64,000 nucleotides of DNA from a virus: IMG/VR virus record IMGVR_UViG_3300005613_000035, positions 17,189 to 81,188 of that record; one strand, 5' to 3'. Within the stretch, counting starts at the first letter, position 1; each line of letters starts with the position of its first letter. A program made the translations under genes and the position numbers. Positions 7,394-16,996 of this stretch are shown piece after piece. The notes below the pieces were generated by a model. That model saw only the letters and a list, made by a program, of their open reading frames with translations. It was not told the origin of the DNA and did not search any database.

Positions 7394-9586
7394 ATGAAGC
7401 ATACAATTGAGTTCATCAGGTCAGAATTTGAGAAGGAAGGGTATCAGCTTTTATCTACAGAATATATAGGAGCACATGATAAGTTAGATTGTATTTGTCC
7501 GGTAGGGCATAAGATTAAGATAACTTGGCACTCGTTTAGAAAGGGGCACAGATGTCCTGAATGTTTTGGTACTAAGAGGTACGATATAGATTTTGTTAGG
7601 CAAGAGTTTGAAAAAGAAGGATACAAGCTTTTAACGAAAGGGTATAAAAACAACAAGCAAAAGATTGAATACATTTGTTCTAATGGTCATAGGAACGAAA
7701 CTACATTTCATGCTTGGTTATTAGGAACAAGATGTCCTGACTGTTATAATTTAGTTAGGGGAGAAAGTCAAAAGTTTGATATTGAATATATACGAGATGC
7801 TTTTAAGAAGGAAGGATATCAGTTATTAACTAAAAAGTATATTGGGTGCAAACAGAAGCTCAATTATATTTGTCCTAATGGCCATAGAAATTCAATGATT
7901 TGGGGTAGCTTTCAACAAGGTCATAGATGTCCTGATTGCTATAATAATACTCGTAAGGGTTTTACAAAAATGGTTACAGAAAGTATTCGAGAAGAATTTA
8001 ATAAAGAAGGATATACCTTATTAACTAAAGAATACAGGAATACAAAACAGAAATTAAGATATATTTGTCCAAATGGCCATGAAAGAACTATTACATATGA
8101 TAGTTGGCGAGCAGGATCAAGATGTAAGCTATGTGTAAATAAAAATGTAAGACATACCATTGAATATGTTAGAGCTGGATTTGAAGAAGCCGGCTATATA
8201 TTGTTAACTAAAGAGTATAAGAACTGCTCACAAAAGTTGGAGTATATATGTACTGAAGGTCATACTAATAGTATGTCTTGGAATGCTTGGAGAAAAGGAG
8301 CGAGATGTCCTGACTGTTATAATTTAGTCCGGCAATATGCAGGAAGACTTACAATAGACTTTGTAAAACAAGAATTTGAGAATGAGGGATACACACTTTT
8401 ATCTACAGAATATAGTGGAGCGCATGATAAATTAAAGGTTTTGTGTCCTGAAGGTCATGAGATAGAACTAAGATATTATTCTTTTAAACAGGGTAATAGA
8501 TGCCCAATATGTTTTAATGAAGTTAGAGGAGCATCTCAAAGATTAAATATTGACTTTATAAAACAGGAGTTTAATAAAGATGGCTATCAGCTATTAACAA
8601 AGGTATATAAAAATAATACAACAAAGTTAAAGTATATTTGTCCTAAAGGACATTATGGAAATATAACTTGGAATGCTTGGAAGAGTGGCTGTAGATGTAA
8701 TAAATGTTGTATTGTTCATTCAAAAGCTGAGAATGAAATATTTGAGTTTGTTAAAGCATATTTTCCAGATGCAATACAGGGCGATAGAACAATAATAAGT
8801 CCATTTGAACTTGATATAGTAATATCTTCAAAGCTGTACGCCATAGAATATTGTGGTTTATTTTGGCATTCTGAGTCTCAGCGTAAAGACAAGAGGTATC
8901 ATCTGAACAAGTTAGAATTATGTAATAATAAGGGTTATAATTTAATTACAATTTTTGAGGATGAATGGCTACACAAAAGAAATATAGTAGAGAGTAGGCT
9001 TAAAGCTATATTAGATGTACAGGATGCTGTACGAATATATGCACGAAAATGTACAATAAAAGAAGTTAGTGCTACTGTTAAGAACGAGTTTTTAAATAAA
9101 TACCATATACAAGGTGCTGACAGCTCAAGCATAAAACTTGGTGCATATTATAACAATGAGTTAGTATCCATAATGACATTCAGTAAGCCATCATTATCTA
9201 AGGGATATAAAAACTATGTTGAAGGTACGTATGAGCTAAGCAGGTTTTGTTCTCATCCAGAATATACAGTATTAGGTATTGCGGGTAAGTTGTTAAAATA
9301 TTTTACCAGAAACTATAACTATACAGAAATATACAGTTACAGTGATAGGAGATGGTCTATAGGTAATCTGTATAACAAGTTAGGGTTTACATTTATACAT
9401 AGTACAAGTCCAAATTATTGGTATGTTGTGGGAGATACAAGAAAGCACAGGTTTTTATTCAGGAAATCTGAGCTTTATAAAAAGTTAGAAGTGTTTGATC
9501 CAGAATTATCAGAGTCACAAAATATGGCTAATGCTGGCATCAACAGAATATTTGATTGTGGTAATCATAAATGGAGTTATACATAA
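7394..9586 (+). CDS. Free-standing homing endonuclease: seven zinc-binding repeats plus Vsr/EDxHD-like nuclease
   Basis: 730 residues from ATG 7394, chosen because AGGAGATT lies just upstream; an upstream in-frame ATG at 7331 lies within the promoter and is rejected. Residues 1 to about 440 are seven tandem units of about 63 residues, each with EFxKEGYxLLxxxY...KLxYICxxGH...W.....G.RCPxC, a zinc-ribbon/treble-clef-like motif. After them comes a nuclease-like region: AENEIFEFVK, FELDIVI, IEYCGLFWHSE, YHLNKLELC and IFEDEW, like the PD-(D/E)XK/Vsr-type homing nucleases. The C-terminal part (ELSRFCSHPEY...GKLLKYF...SYSDRRW) looks GNAT-like. It sits between the tail tube and tail chaperone regions with its own promoter, as homing genes often do. 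Confidence 0.75.
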   Translation: MKHTIEFIRSEFEKEGYQLLSTEYIGAHDKLDCICPVGHKIKITWHSFRKGHRCPECFGTKRYDIDFVRQEFEKEGYKLLTKGYKNNKQKIEYICSNGHRNETTFHAWLLGTRCPDCYNLVRGESQKFDIEYIRDAFKKEGYQLLTKKYIGCKQKLNYICPNGHRNSMIWGSFQQGHRCPDCYNNTRKGFTKMVTESIREEFNKEGYTLLTKEYRNTKQKLRYICPNGHERTITYDSWRAGSRCKLCVNKNVRHTIEYVRAGFEEAGYILLTKEYKNCSQKLEYICTEGHTNSMSWNAWRKGARCPDCYNLVRQYAGRLTIDFVKQEFENEGYTLLSTEYSGAHDKLKVLCPEGHEIELRYYSFKQGNRCPICFNEVRGASQRLNIDFIKQEFNKDGYQLLTKVYKNNTTKLKYICPKGHYGNITWNAWKSGCRCNKCCIVHSKAENEIFEFVKAYFPDAIQGDRTIISPFELDIVISSKLYAIEYCGLFWHSESQRKDKRYHLNKLELCNNKGYNLITIFEDEWLHKRNIVESRLKAILDVQDAVRIYARKCTIKEVSATVKNEFLNKYHIQGADSSSIKLGAYYNNELVSIMTFSKPSLSKGYKNYVEGTYELSRFCSHPEYTVLGIAGKLLKYFTRNYNYTEIYSYSDRRWSIGNLYNKLGFTFIHSTSPNYWYVVGDTRKHRFLFRKSELYKKLEVFDPELSESQNMANAGINRIFDCGNHKWSYT

Positions 9587-9587
9587 T

Positions 9588-9950
9588 ATGAAACTTAGAA
9601 TTATGAAGACTGATGGGTTTGAGGATGCTGTAATTTATGAAGCTGCCTGTGCATGCGGGGATAAAAGTCATAATTTAACACTTTGGTTTGAAAAAGACAA
9701 AGCTTATTCTAACATGATCTTCTTAACTGTTTATCAAGATTTAAAATGGTCATCTGATTGGCAGATTGGTGTTATTTTTAGAATATGGAGGAGAATAAAA
9801 GCTGCGTTAAGAATTTTATTTATAGGTTATGTTGAGGTTGATAGTGAATTTATATTTGAAGGAAAAGAGCAGATTGATGATTTCATAGCTGCATTGCAGG
9901 AAGGTAAAAAAGAAATAGGGGGGAGTAAGTATGGAGAAAGTGGCGTGTAA
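9588..9950 (+). CDS. Unknown protein in the tail region
   Basis: 120 residues starting at ATG 9588, one base after the nuclease stop; a longer in-frame reading from 9495 lies inside the nuclease gene and is rejected. It starts MKLRIMKTDGFEDAVIYEAACACGDKSHNLTLWFE, a beta-rich region with a CxCxxxxH cluster that might bind metal. No family recognised. It overlaps the next gene by 20 bases. Confidence 0.55.
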   Translation: MKLRIMKTDGFEDAVIYEAACACGDKSHNLTLWFEKDKAYSNMIFLTVYQDLKWSSDWQIGVIFRIWRRIKAALRILFIGYVEVDSEFIFEGKEQIDDFIAALQEGKKEIGGSKYGESGV

Positions 9951-10122
9951 GAATTGTAAATGTATGGGTATTCCAGGTACAAAGTGTAGGTGTTGTAGTA
10001 ATAAAATACCCGATTTAGCGGTTGAAGAGAATACGTATTTAAAAGAGGAAGAAATAGTAGAGGAAGAAATAGTAGAGGAAGAAGTGTTGGAAGAAGAGAA
10101 AGATAACATATATTTCAAATAA
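9931..10122 (+). CDS. Small Cys-rich protein with acidic tail
   Basis: 63 residues. The N-terminal third has CKNCKCMG...KCRCC, probably a metal-binding knuckle. The C-terminal half is almost all Glu with a short repeat (EEIVEEEIVEEE). AGGGGGGAGTAAGT precedes ATG 9931, a strong ribosome binding site that fixes the start. It lies just before the tail chaperones. Function unknown. Confidence 0.55.
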   Translation: MEKVACKNCKCMGIPGTKCRCCSNKIPDLAVEENTYLKEEEIVEEEIVEEEVLEEEKDNIYFK

Positions 10123-10136
10123 AAGGAATTAGACAC

Positions 10137-10562
10137 ATGACAGATAAAAAGAAAAATAAGAAAAGTGAGGAAGAGGTTTTATTCCCAGAAGCTAAATTTG
10201 GTGGATTTGAAGTTAAGCCTTGGTCATTCGGGATACTGTTTGAAATTTCTGGTTTGTTAGATGAGGTTTTAGAAAAAGTAGAAGAGAAGGGTTTGTTTGA
10301 TATGTTTAATAGTGATACTATATCTTATCTATCAATGGTTAAAGTATTCACTATAGCTAGCCCGCAAATATTGAAAATCATATCAATAACTCTTAATGAA
10401 GATGAAGAGAAGATTAAAGAACTTAGTATGGAAGATGGAATTAATATTGCTATTGAAATCACACGGCAGAATTGGACCATCTTAAAAAACGTATTGACCC
10501 CAGTGTTCCTGGGGGTTCAAGAAAAAATAGGGGAACTACCAAACGAAGAAAAACCCAGCTAA
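10137..10562 (+). CDS. Tail assembly chaperone, gpG-like
   Basis: 141 residues, acidic and helical (EEEVLFPEAKFGGFEVKPW at the start), lying directly before the tape measure gene as lambda gpG does. These chaperones coat the tape measure protein during tail assembly. Its 3' end overlaps a second frame that has no good start of its own, and the overlap carries a canonical slippery site (see 10484-10514). Some ribosomes should therefore make a longer gpG-T fusion. Confidence 0.75.
   Translation: MTDKKKNKKSEEEVLFPEAKFGGFEVKPWSFGILFEISGLLDEVLEKVEEKGLFDMFNSDTISYLSMVKVFTIASPQILKIISITLNEDEEKIKELSMEDGINIAIEITRQNWTILKNVLTPVFLGVQEKIGELPNEEKPS
10484..10514 (+). promoter_or_regulatory. Programmed -1 ribosomal frameshift signal
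   Basis: The heptamer A AAA AAC spans 10484-10490 and is in phase with the upstream gene (AAA at 10485, AAC at 10488, encoding Lys-Asn). Seven bases later a GC hairpin, CCCCAG (10498-10503) with CTGGGG (10509-10514) around a 5-base loop, can form. Slipping back one base moves the ribosome into the 10490-10909 frame. Confidence 0.85.
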
Positions 10563-10909
10563 CTCTTGCTAATATATTTACAACGCTTTTACAAAATAAT
10601 ATTGGTGAGTCCCTCCAAGATTTAAAATACAATTTTACAATAGACCAGATATACCTGTTTTATGAAAAGTGTAAACAGACGGAGTTGGATAATAATAGAA
10701 TGCAGGCTATTATTCAATCAAGAGTACGCTATTGTTTTTCACCATCTTATAACAAGACAGAACCAAGAAAGAAGTCTAGAGACTGGAAAAAGTTTATGGA
10801 TAGCTTAGATTGGGATAAAATAAGTAAGAAGCATGAGAAACCAGATCCAAAAGTATTGAAGTCTGTATTTATGGGGTTTGGTATACCAGTCAAGAAAAAG
10901 GGTGTGTAA
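10490..10909 (+). CDS. gpT-like extension of the tail chaperone, made by -1 frameshift
   Basis: This frame continues the chaperone after residue 118 (Asn) and adds about 139 residues, giving a product of roughly 257 residues. It begins with a basic linker (RIDPSVPGGSRKNRGTTKRR) and continues as a helical, Lys-rich domain ending six bases before the tape measure start. It lacks a ribosome binding site of its own. Gene order G, G-T, tape measure matches lambda and most siphoviruses. Confidence 0.75.
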   Translation, partial: RIDPSVPGGSRKNRGTTKRRKTQLTLANIFTTLLQNNIGESLQDLKYNFTIDQIYLFYEKCKQTELDNNRMQAIIQSRVRYCFSPSYNKTEPRKKSRDWKKFMDSLDWDKISKKHEKPDPKVLKSVFMGFGIPVKKKGV

Positions 10910-10915
10910 TAGTAT

Positions 10916-13900
10916 ATGACAACTAATGTTGGTGGCGTATCTATAGGTATCTTTGCGGATGTCCGTAGTCTTAGAGATGGTGTTAAGACTTCCATTGCTG
11001 AGCTTGATAGTTTTAGGAAGAGACTAAACAAGATTAGGCTAGCTGGTGCTATAACAGGAGATCCATTCTCAGCTACTAAAAAGTATATGAAGGAAGCTAC
11101 GGCTGGGTTGAATAGGGTATTTTCTAAATGGTCTGATAATGTATCCGCTACTGAAAATAAAATGAGTAGGATAGCTAAAGCATCTGCGAGAAATGCTGAA
11201 AGTGTTATCAAAGACTTTGGTAAAATTACTACTCATATTGAAGCTTCTGGCAACAAGCTTGAAGCTTGGGTTGACATATTAAAGAAAGTACAGCAAGGCT
11301 CCCCCAATATGGCTAAATTGGTGGAGAAAGATACTGGTATACTAAGTAAAACAGGCAGCCCTTTAATGGGGGCTGCTTGGCAAAAAAAGTTAAAAGCAGA
11401 CCCTGAAGCTCAAAAATCATTTCAAGAATTTATAAATAGCTTTAAAGGTTTTACTAGAACTGCGGATGCAATTGTATCAGATTTTGAGAAGAAGATGCAG
11501 CATAAAACTGGTGTAACTTATGCACAGTTTAAAGCATTCTTAGCTAATATGAGTGCTGAAATAACTTCTTCCCCTCTCATAGCAGAATTAGAAGCTATGA
11601 CTGGAAAAATAGCAAAAAGTTTTAAGGTAGATGCTGCTTTTAGAACTGCACAAAGAATGATTACTGCGTCAGATCCTAAAATAGTAGAAGAAGAAAGAAT
11701 TGGTAGGCTTCAGGATTTAAGAGAAAAAGAATTAAAGTTAAGTGCTGAGATAAAAGCTGGTATTAAAGTAAGAGAGAATAAGTTAGCTCTTGTTAGAAAC
11801 TTATTGGAAAAGGAAAAAGAAGGTGGCGTAATAAGCGAGGGGCAGCGTGCCTTTTTAAGAGAGCAAGCTGCTGCTGAAAGAGCACTTATAAACCAGAAAG
11901 AATTAAGGATAGAGCAACACAAGAAAGAAACTGCTGAGGTTAATAAGTTAAGTAAAGCCTTGGAGTATACCGCTGCCAGGGAAGCTCGAAGAAAAGGTGT
12001 TAGTGTTAGTGGTGAAGCGCTTCCACCTAAAGAGATGATAACAGGAGAGCCTAATAGAATACTGCAAGAAAGAGTAAAGTTAATTCTTGCTTCAAGACTT
12101 GAGATAGGTAAAGCAAAAGAAGCAATAAGCCAGAACTTCCAAATAGAAAAAAACAGATTAGTTGTTATACAAGCATTAAATAGATTAAAAAAAGCTGGTG
12201 TAGAAATATCAAAAGGGGAGATACTGGCTCAAGAATTAGCGAGCAAGCAAGCTAAGTATAAGGAAGAAATAGCTGATGCTTCAAATATTATTAAGGCTCG
12301 TGAACGTCAGGTAGCTACTTTAAATAAACTTACAGTAGCTGAAACCAAACTTAGAACCGAGATAAAAGCTGGTATTAAAGTAAGAGAGAATAAGTTAGCT
12401 CTTGTTAGAAATTTACAAACCAGAGAAAAAGAGGGTGGAAGATTAAACGAAGAGCAGGCCGACTTCTTGAAAAGTCAGGCTGCTACTGAAAGAGCACTTA
12501 TAAACCAGAAAGAATTAAGGATAGAGCAACACAAGAAAGAAGTTGCAGCACTTAAAAAAGTAAGAGTTGAGTTAGAGCTTACAGATGCTATTAAAGGTAA
12601 GCAGGCAGGATTTAAAGCAAGAGGTATTACACCTACAAGACAACTTTCAACTGAGGATACTACAAGTGTTTATAAGAAAAGTGCAGATTTAATAAAGTCT
12701 GCTAATCAAGAAATAGCTAAAGCATATAAGTTAATAGAAAAGAACTTTAATGTTGAGAAGAACAGACTTGTCATCATACGTAAGTTGAATGAATTAAAGG
12801 GGTATGGTGTAAGAATATCAAAAGCTGAATTGCAGGCACAAACAAAATTATATAACAAAGATACCTACACAAGAGAATTAAAGGATGCAGGAGATTTAAA
12901 TAAAGCCCGTGAAAGACAAGTAGCTACATCAGAAAAGCTTGTTATAGCTGAAGCTAAGCTAAGAGCTGAAAGAAAAGTTGGTATTGGTGTTCAAGAGTTT
13001 AGGAATAACCTTGCAAAAATTTATCAGCAGCGGCAGGCGAACGGTGAAGTACTGTTAAATAAAGAAGTAGCAGCTTTAAATAAATACAATAAGTCCCTTA
13101 AACGAGGAGGATTTTTATCTAAAGATTGGTTTAAGCAAAGGGCAGGATGGTTTATTCAGCTACGAGCGTTCTGGGGAATTTATAGAGCGGCATCAGAAGC
13201 ATTCACGGCTGTTAAGAAGTTTGAAGAAGAGCTTAAGAATTTACAAGCTGTAACAAAATCTACAAGTGCTCAGCTAGCAAACATGAAGGATATTTCAATT
13301 GCTCTTGGTAAAACAATGTCAGTTGAGCTTACAACTATAGCTAGTGGTATGGTTAAGTTAGGACAAGCAGGTTTAGATGTTGTTGAAACCTCAAGTGCTA
13401 TAAAGGATGTAACTACACTAGCTGTTGCTACTATGACAGATATGACTACAGCAAGTGATTTAGTAACAACAGCTATGAAAGCTTGGGGCGAAGAAACTGA
13501 TGATACAGCTCTTGTAGTAGATATACTTGCAAATACTGTAAACAGATCAAAAGTTACAATTGATGGATTATCTACAGCACTTCAGTATGTAACTGGTGTT
13601 GCACCACAGGTTGGTATGTCGTTCAAGGAAACTTCTGGTGTAATTGGTATACTTGCTAATCAAGGTATAAAATTAAGTAAAGTAGGTACAGGATTAAGAT
13701 CGTTATTAGGGGAATTGCTAAGACCATCTAAAAGATTCACGTCAGAATTACACAAGGTAGGTCTTACCTTGAGTGATATAGATGTTAAAACTAGAGGATT
13801 TACTTCTGTACTCGAAGATTTACAGGCTAGTGGATTTGATGCAACCAGTGCATTTAAAGGTTTGGATCGTAGAGCTGCGTCTGCTATTTCAGCTCTTATT

Positions 13901-16900
13901 TCACAAGCTGGAAGTGTAAGAGAGTTTTCTGAATCTTTATCTGACGCTGGTTCTGCAGCTACTATGGCGTCAACTCAAATGGAATCCTTGAATAGTAAGA
14001 TAACTATTACAAAAAATAAAATAAATATTCTTGCATCACAGATATACGATTTTGCTACACCTCTTATGAAGTTGGGTACTGATGTATTAGGGGGAGTTGT
14101 TACAGGTCTTACAGAAATGGATTCTAAGATTGTACATGTTATAAGTACATTAACTACTGGTGGTATTATACTATTAATTTCTGGTTTAACATATTGGTTA
14201 TACTCATCAATTAAAGCATTCTACATATTTTCAGTAGGAGTAGGTAACGCTACAACTGTACTTGGCTTTTTTGCAATAGGATTAACAAAAGTAAGAGAAG
14301 TACTTGCATTCTTAGTTACAGGTCCTGGTGCTATTATAGGTATATCAGTTGCTCTTCTTGTTACATTAGTAGCACATATTGCAAAGTCAACTTATGCGTT
14401 AAGTGACTTAGCTAAGAAAGCAGTAGAAAGTAGAAATAAATTTTACAAACTTAATGCTGAGTATGAAAACTTTAAGGATCTAACTGAAAAGTATACTAAA
14501 GCAGTAAAGGAGCACAATTATGAGCAAGCAAGAAAAATTGCTGCTATGGATAAAGAACTTAATAGTATACATTTACTTGGATTAGAAGAAGACGAACAGA
14601 TAAAGAGAATTAAAAAGATAACAGAATTAAAGAAAGAATTATCTGAACAGCAGCTAAGATCTGCACGTGAAAACGAAGCTGCAATGGCAAATTTAACAGC
14701 AAGCCAGGCTTTACAAGATGTTACAGGAATAACACCATCAGCGGAATCTACGGACGTATACGGTGTAAGTGGAACTCCAGCACGTTCTTTAGATGAGAGA
14801 AGAGCTGATGCAGATAAGAAATTACAGAGAGTATTTGCTACTATGCGAAACTCTGCTGATGTTATTATAAGTAAGAATAAAGATGTTAGTGTAAGTGTTA
14901 AAGATATTATACTTCAGTTAAAGATAGCAGGATATTCTTATGATACTATAAAAGAAGCTGCTATTGTGGCAGGAAGTGCTGAAAGAAATAGGTTTATTGA
15001 GTTTGAAGACTATTTAAAAGAACAGCTTAAGATACAAGAGGTGCTTAATACAAAAGCTAGAGAGTGGAAAAAGATTGCGGAAGAAGTAGATAAGATAGAT
15101 AAAGCAGGCGGTGTTAAAAAAGGTCAGGATTTAACGTATATTTTAGATTTAATGGTAGACGCTAATGTAGAACTACAAAACTTTAAGAAAAATTATAGTG
15201 GTCTTTTTAAGAAACTAAAAAAAGGATTTAAAGACGATCCCCAAACTGCTCTCAAATTTTCTAAAGCAGTAACGGAAACTTTAGGTAAAACTACTATGGA
15301 GACTGTTACTGAAATAAAAGAAATGTTTAAAAAATCTAAGATTTTGGAACCATTTCTTGGGGATATGGAAAAAGCTAAGGCATCTTTAGTAACACTTGTT
15401 AGAGCGTTTAGACTTAATAGTCTTCAAGAAGCTTTAGGGGGATTTTTAGATGCCAAATCAGTAGATGATATGAATGTAAAGATAGCTCAGTTTGCTGAAA
15501 AAGTAGAGTTAATAGGTAAAAAGAGAATAGGTGTAGAGAGTGAAATAACAGCAATACTTAAAGAAGCAGCCGGATTATTAAAAGGATATGGATTAACATC
15601 TAAACAAATAATTGAAATTGAAAAGTTAAGAGCTGAAGCTATTAGAAAAACACGTATAGAATATAGCAAAACATTAGATATAGAAAACAGAGGACTCCAA
15701 GCTAGTATTGACAAATTTAGAGGTGTTAATGAATTTGAAAGAAAAAGGACAGAGCTTAGAGCTAAATTTTTAGAGGATGAAATGAAAGCTCAAGATGCTA
15801 TTGGCGTTCTTGAGGAAAAGAAGAGCAGAACACCACAGGAAGAGGATAATTTAAAAAGAGCAAAAGATAACATAAATCTTCTTAGACTTAATAATTCCTT
15901 AGCAGAAGAAAGAATAACAATTGAGGAAGAAATATATAGAATACGTGATAAAACTGAAGCTAAGCTGATAGAAAATACTAAAAAGCGTATTCAACTTGAA
16001 ATAGATGAGCCTACTAATAAGCTTGCTATGATAGAACTTGAGAAGGAAGCTATAGATTTAAAGCTTAAGGAATCCTATTTAATACAAGACCTTGAAATTA
16101 CAGGTAAAGAACAGTATGATCTTCAGAAAGATATAAATAAACTTGAGGCTGATAAATTAAAGATACGTGAAAAGCAGAAACGTGCAGCAAGTATTATGTA
16201 TGACATAACTGGTAGAATGAAAGACCAGATGCAGAACTTTCATGACATTATGACAGAGGTTGGTGTAATGTTTGCTACTGGTATGGCATCAGGTCTTGGT
16301 AGTACAATGTCTGACTTTGCTGGTGGATTTCAAGAGCAGCAACAAGAGGTTAAAAATCTTAAGGGTGAGTTAGCAGATTTAGATAATGAATACCAGGACG
16401 CTCTATCTGATGGAAACATGGAGAGAGCACAGGAAATAGCGGATGAAATGGCTAGACTCCGTAAAAATATTGATGATCTTGAAGATCCAATACATAATTT
16501 AAAGGAAGCGTTTAAGGATTTCTTTAAAAGTTTGATTGATGATATACGAGCTGCTTTAAGTCAATGGATTGCTATGCAAGCTGTTATGGGTATTGTTAAC
16601 TCAGTTGCTGGTGCTTGGCAAAATCCAGGTTATACAGGGGGTAATTTTTCGCCGTACGTGGCAGCACATGGTGGCGTTTTACCAAGAATAGATGCGTTTC
16701 AGAGCTTTAGCTCTGGTGGACTTACAGGGAACCCAACCCTTGCATTGTTAGGTGATAACAAAAGTGGTAGAGAACTGGTAATTCCTGAAGAGAATATTCA
16801 AAAGGATAGCGTTCATGGTTATACTCGTGCTACTGATAATAAACAACCAATTAATGTAATTAATGTTTTAACGAAAGATGATATTGTTGGTGTTATGAGT

Positions 16901-16987
16901 GGGGCATCAGGAGAGCGAGTAATTTTAAATACTATAGGTAAGGATCTTAGGTCTAATGGTCCAATATCAAAAAGATTAAGAGTGTAG
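10916..16987 (+). CDS. Tape measure protein
   Basis: 2,023 residues, the second longest protein with this kind of layout expected in a siphovirus. The N-terminal 700 residues are Lys/Glu-rich coiled coil with internal repeats (see 11747-13080). At about residues 770-870 comes the phage tape measure core: FEEELKNLQAVTKSTSAQL, then GQAGLDVVETSSAIKDV and ATMTDMTTASDLVTTAM. Two or three hydrophobic segments follow at about 1070-1160 (GGIILLISGLTYWLYSSI; IIGISVALLVTLVAHI), as usual for proteins thought to help DNA cross the inner membrane. The C-terminus is glycine-rich and hydrophobic. At about 1.5 angstroms per residue, a tail near 300 nm is expected (inference). Confidence 0.9.
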   Translation: MTTNVGGVSIGIFADVRSLRDGVKTSIAELDSFRKRLNKIRLAGAITGDPFSATKKYMKEATAGLNRVFSKWSDNVSATENKMSRIAKASARNAESVIKDFGKITTHIEASGNKLEAWVDILKKVQQGSPNMAKLVEKDTGILSKTGSPLMGAAWQKKLKADPEAQKSFQEFINSFKGFTRTADAIVSDFEKKMQHKTGVTYAQFKAFLANMSAEITSSPLIAELEAMTGKIAKSFKVDAAFRTAQRMITASDPKIVEEERIGRLQDLREKELKLSAEIKAGIKVRENKLALVRNLLEKEKEGGVISEGQRAFLREQAAAERALINQKELRIEQHKKETAEVNKLSKALEYTAAREARRKGVSVSGEALPPKEMITGEPNRILQERVKLILASRLEIGKAKEAISQNFQIEKNRLVVIQALNRLKKAGVEISKGEILAQELASKQAKYKEEIADASNIIKARERQVATLNKLTVAETKLRTEIKAGIKVRENKLALVRNLQTREKEGGRLNEEQADFLKSQAATERALINQKELRIEQHKKEVAALKKVRVELELTDAIKGKQAGFKARGITPTRQLSTEDTTSVYKKSADLIKSANQEIAKAYKLIEKNFNVEKNRLVIIRKLNELKGYGVRISKAELQAQTKLYNKDTYTRELKDAGDLNKARERQVATSEKLVIAEAKLRAERKVGIGVQEFRNNLAKIYQQRQANGEVLLNKEVAALNKYNKSLKRGGFLSKDWFKQRAGWFIQLRAFWGIYRAASEAFTAVKKFEEELKNLQAVTKSTSAQLANMKDISIALGKTMSVELTTIASGMVKLGQAGLDVVETSSAIKDVTTLAVATMTDMTTASDLVTTAMKAWGEETDDTALVVDILANTVNRSKVTIDGLSTALQYVTGVAPQVGMSFKETSGVIGILANQGIKLSKVGTGLRSLLGELLRPSKRFTSELHKVGLTLSDIDVKTRGFTSVLEDLQASGFDATSAFKGLDRRAASAISALISQAGSVREFSESLSDAGSAATMASTQMESLNSKITITKNKINILASQIYDFATPLMKLGTDVLGGVVTGLTEMDSKIVHVISTLTTGGIILLISGLTYWLYSSIKAFYIFSVGVGNATTVLGFFAIGLTKVREVLAFLVTGPGAIIGISVALLVTLVAHIAKSTYALSDLAKKAVESRNKFYKLNAEYENFKDLTEKYTKAVKEHNYEQARKIAAMDKELNSIHLLGLEEDEQIKRIKKITELKKELSEQQLRSARENEAAMANLTASQALQDVTGITPSAESTDVYGVSGTPARSLDERRADADKKLQRVFATMRNSADVIISKNKDVSVSVKDIILQLKIAGYSYDTIKEAAIVAGSAERNRFIEFEDYLKEQLKIQEVLNTKAREWKKIAEEVDKIDKAGGVKKGQDLTYILDLMVDANVELQNFKKNYSGLFKKLKKGFKDDPQTALKFSKAVTETLGKTTMETVTEIKEMFKKSKILEPFLGDMEKAKASLVTLVRAFRLNSLQEALGGFLDAKSVDDMNVKIAQFAEKVELIGKKRIGVESEITAILKEAAGLLKGYGLTSKQIIEIEKLRAEAIRKTRIEYSKTLDIENRGLQASIDKFRGVNEFERKRTELRAKFLEDEMKAQDAIGVLEEKKSRTPQEEDNLKRAKDNINLLRLNNSLAEERITIEEEIYRIRDKTEAKLIENTKKRIQLEIDEPTNKLAMIELEKEAIDLKLKESYLIQDLEITGKEQYDLQKDINKLEADKLKIREKQKRAASIMYDITGRMKDQMQNFHDIMTEVGVMFATGMASGLGSTMSDFAGGFQEQQQEVKNLKGELADLDNEYQDALSDGNMERAQEIADEMARLRKNIDDLEDPIHNLKEAFKDFFKSLIDDIRAALSQWIAMQAVMGIVNSVAGAWQNPGYTGGNFSPYVAAHGGVLPRIDAFQSFSSGGLTGNPTLALLGDNKSGRELVIPEENIQKDSVHGYTRATDNKQPINVINVLTKDDIVGVMSGASGERVILNTIGKDLRSNGPISKRLRV
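11747..13080 (+). repeat. 612-bp tandem duplication inside the tape measure gene
   Basis: Segments 612 bases (204 codons) apart are nearly identical: 53 bases at 11747-11799 equal 12359-12411, and 56 bases at 11874-11929 equal 12486-12541. A third, diverged copy starts about 12,960 (AEAKLRAERKVGIGVQ). The two exact blocks are separated by diverged sequence, suggesting either a recent duplication or gene conversion between copies. Confidence 0.8.
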
Positions 16988-16996
16988 GAGAATAGT

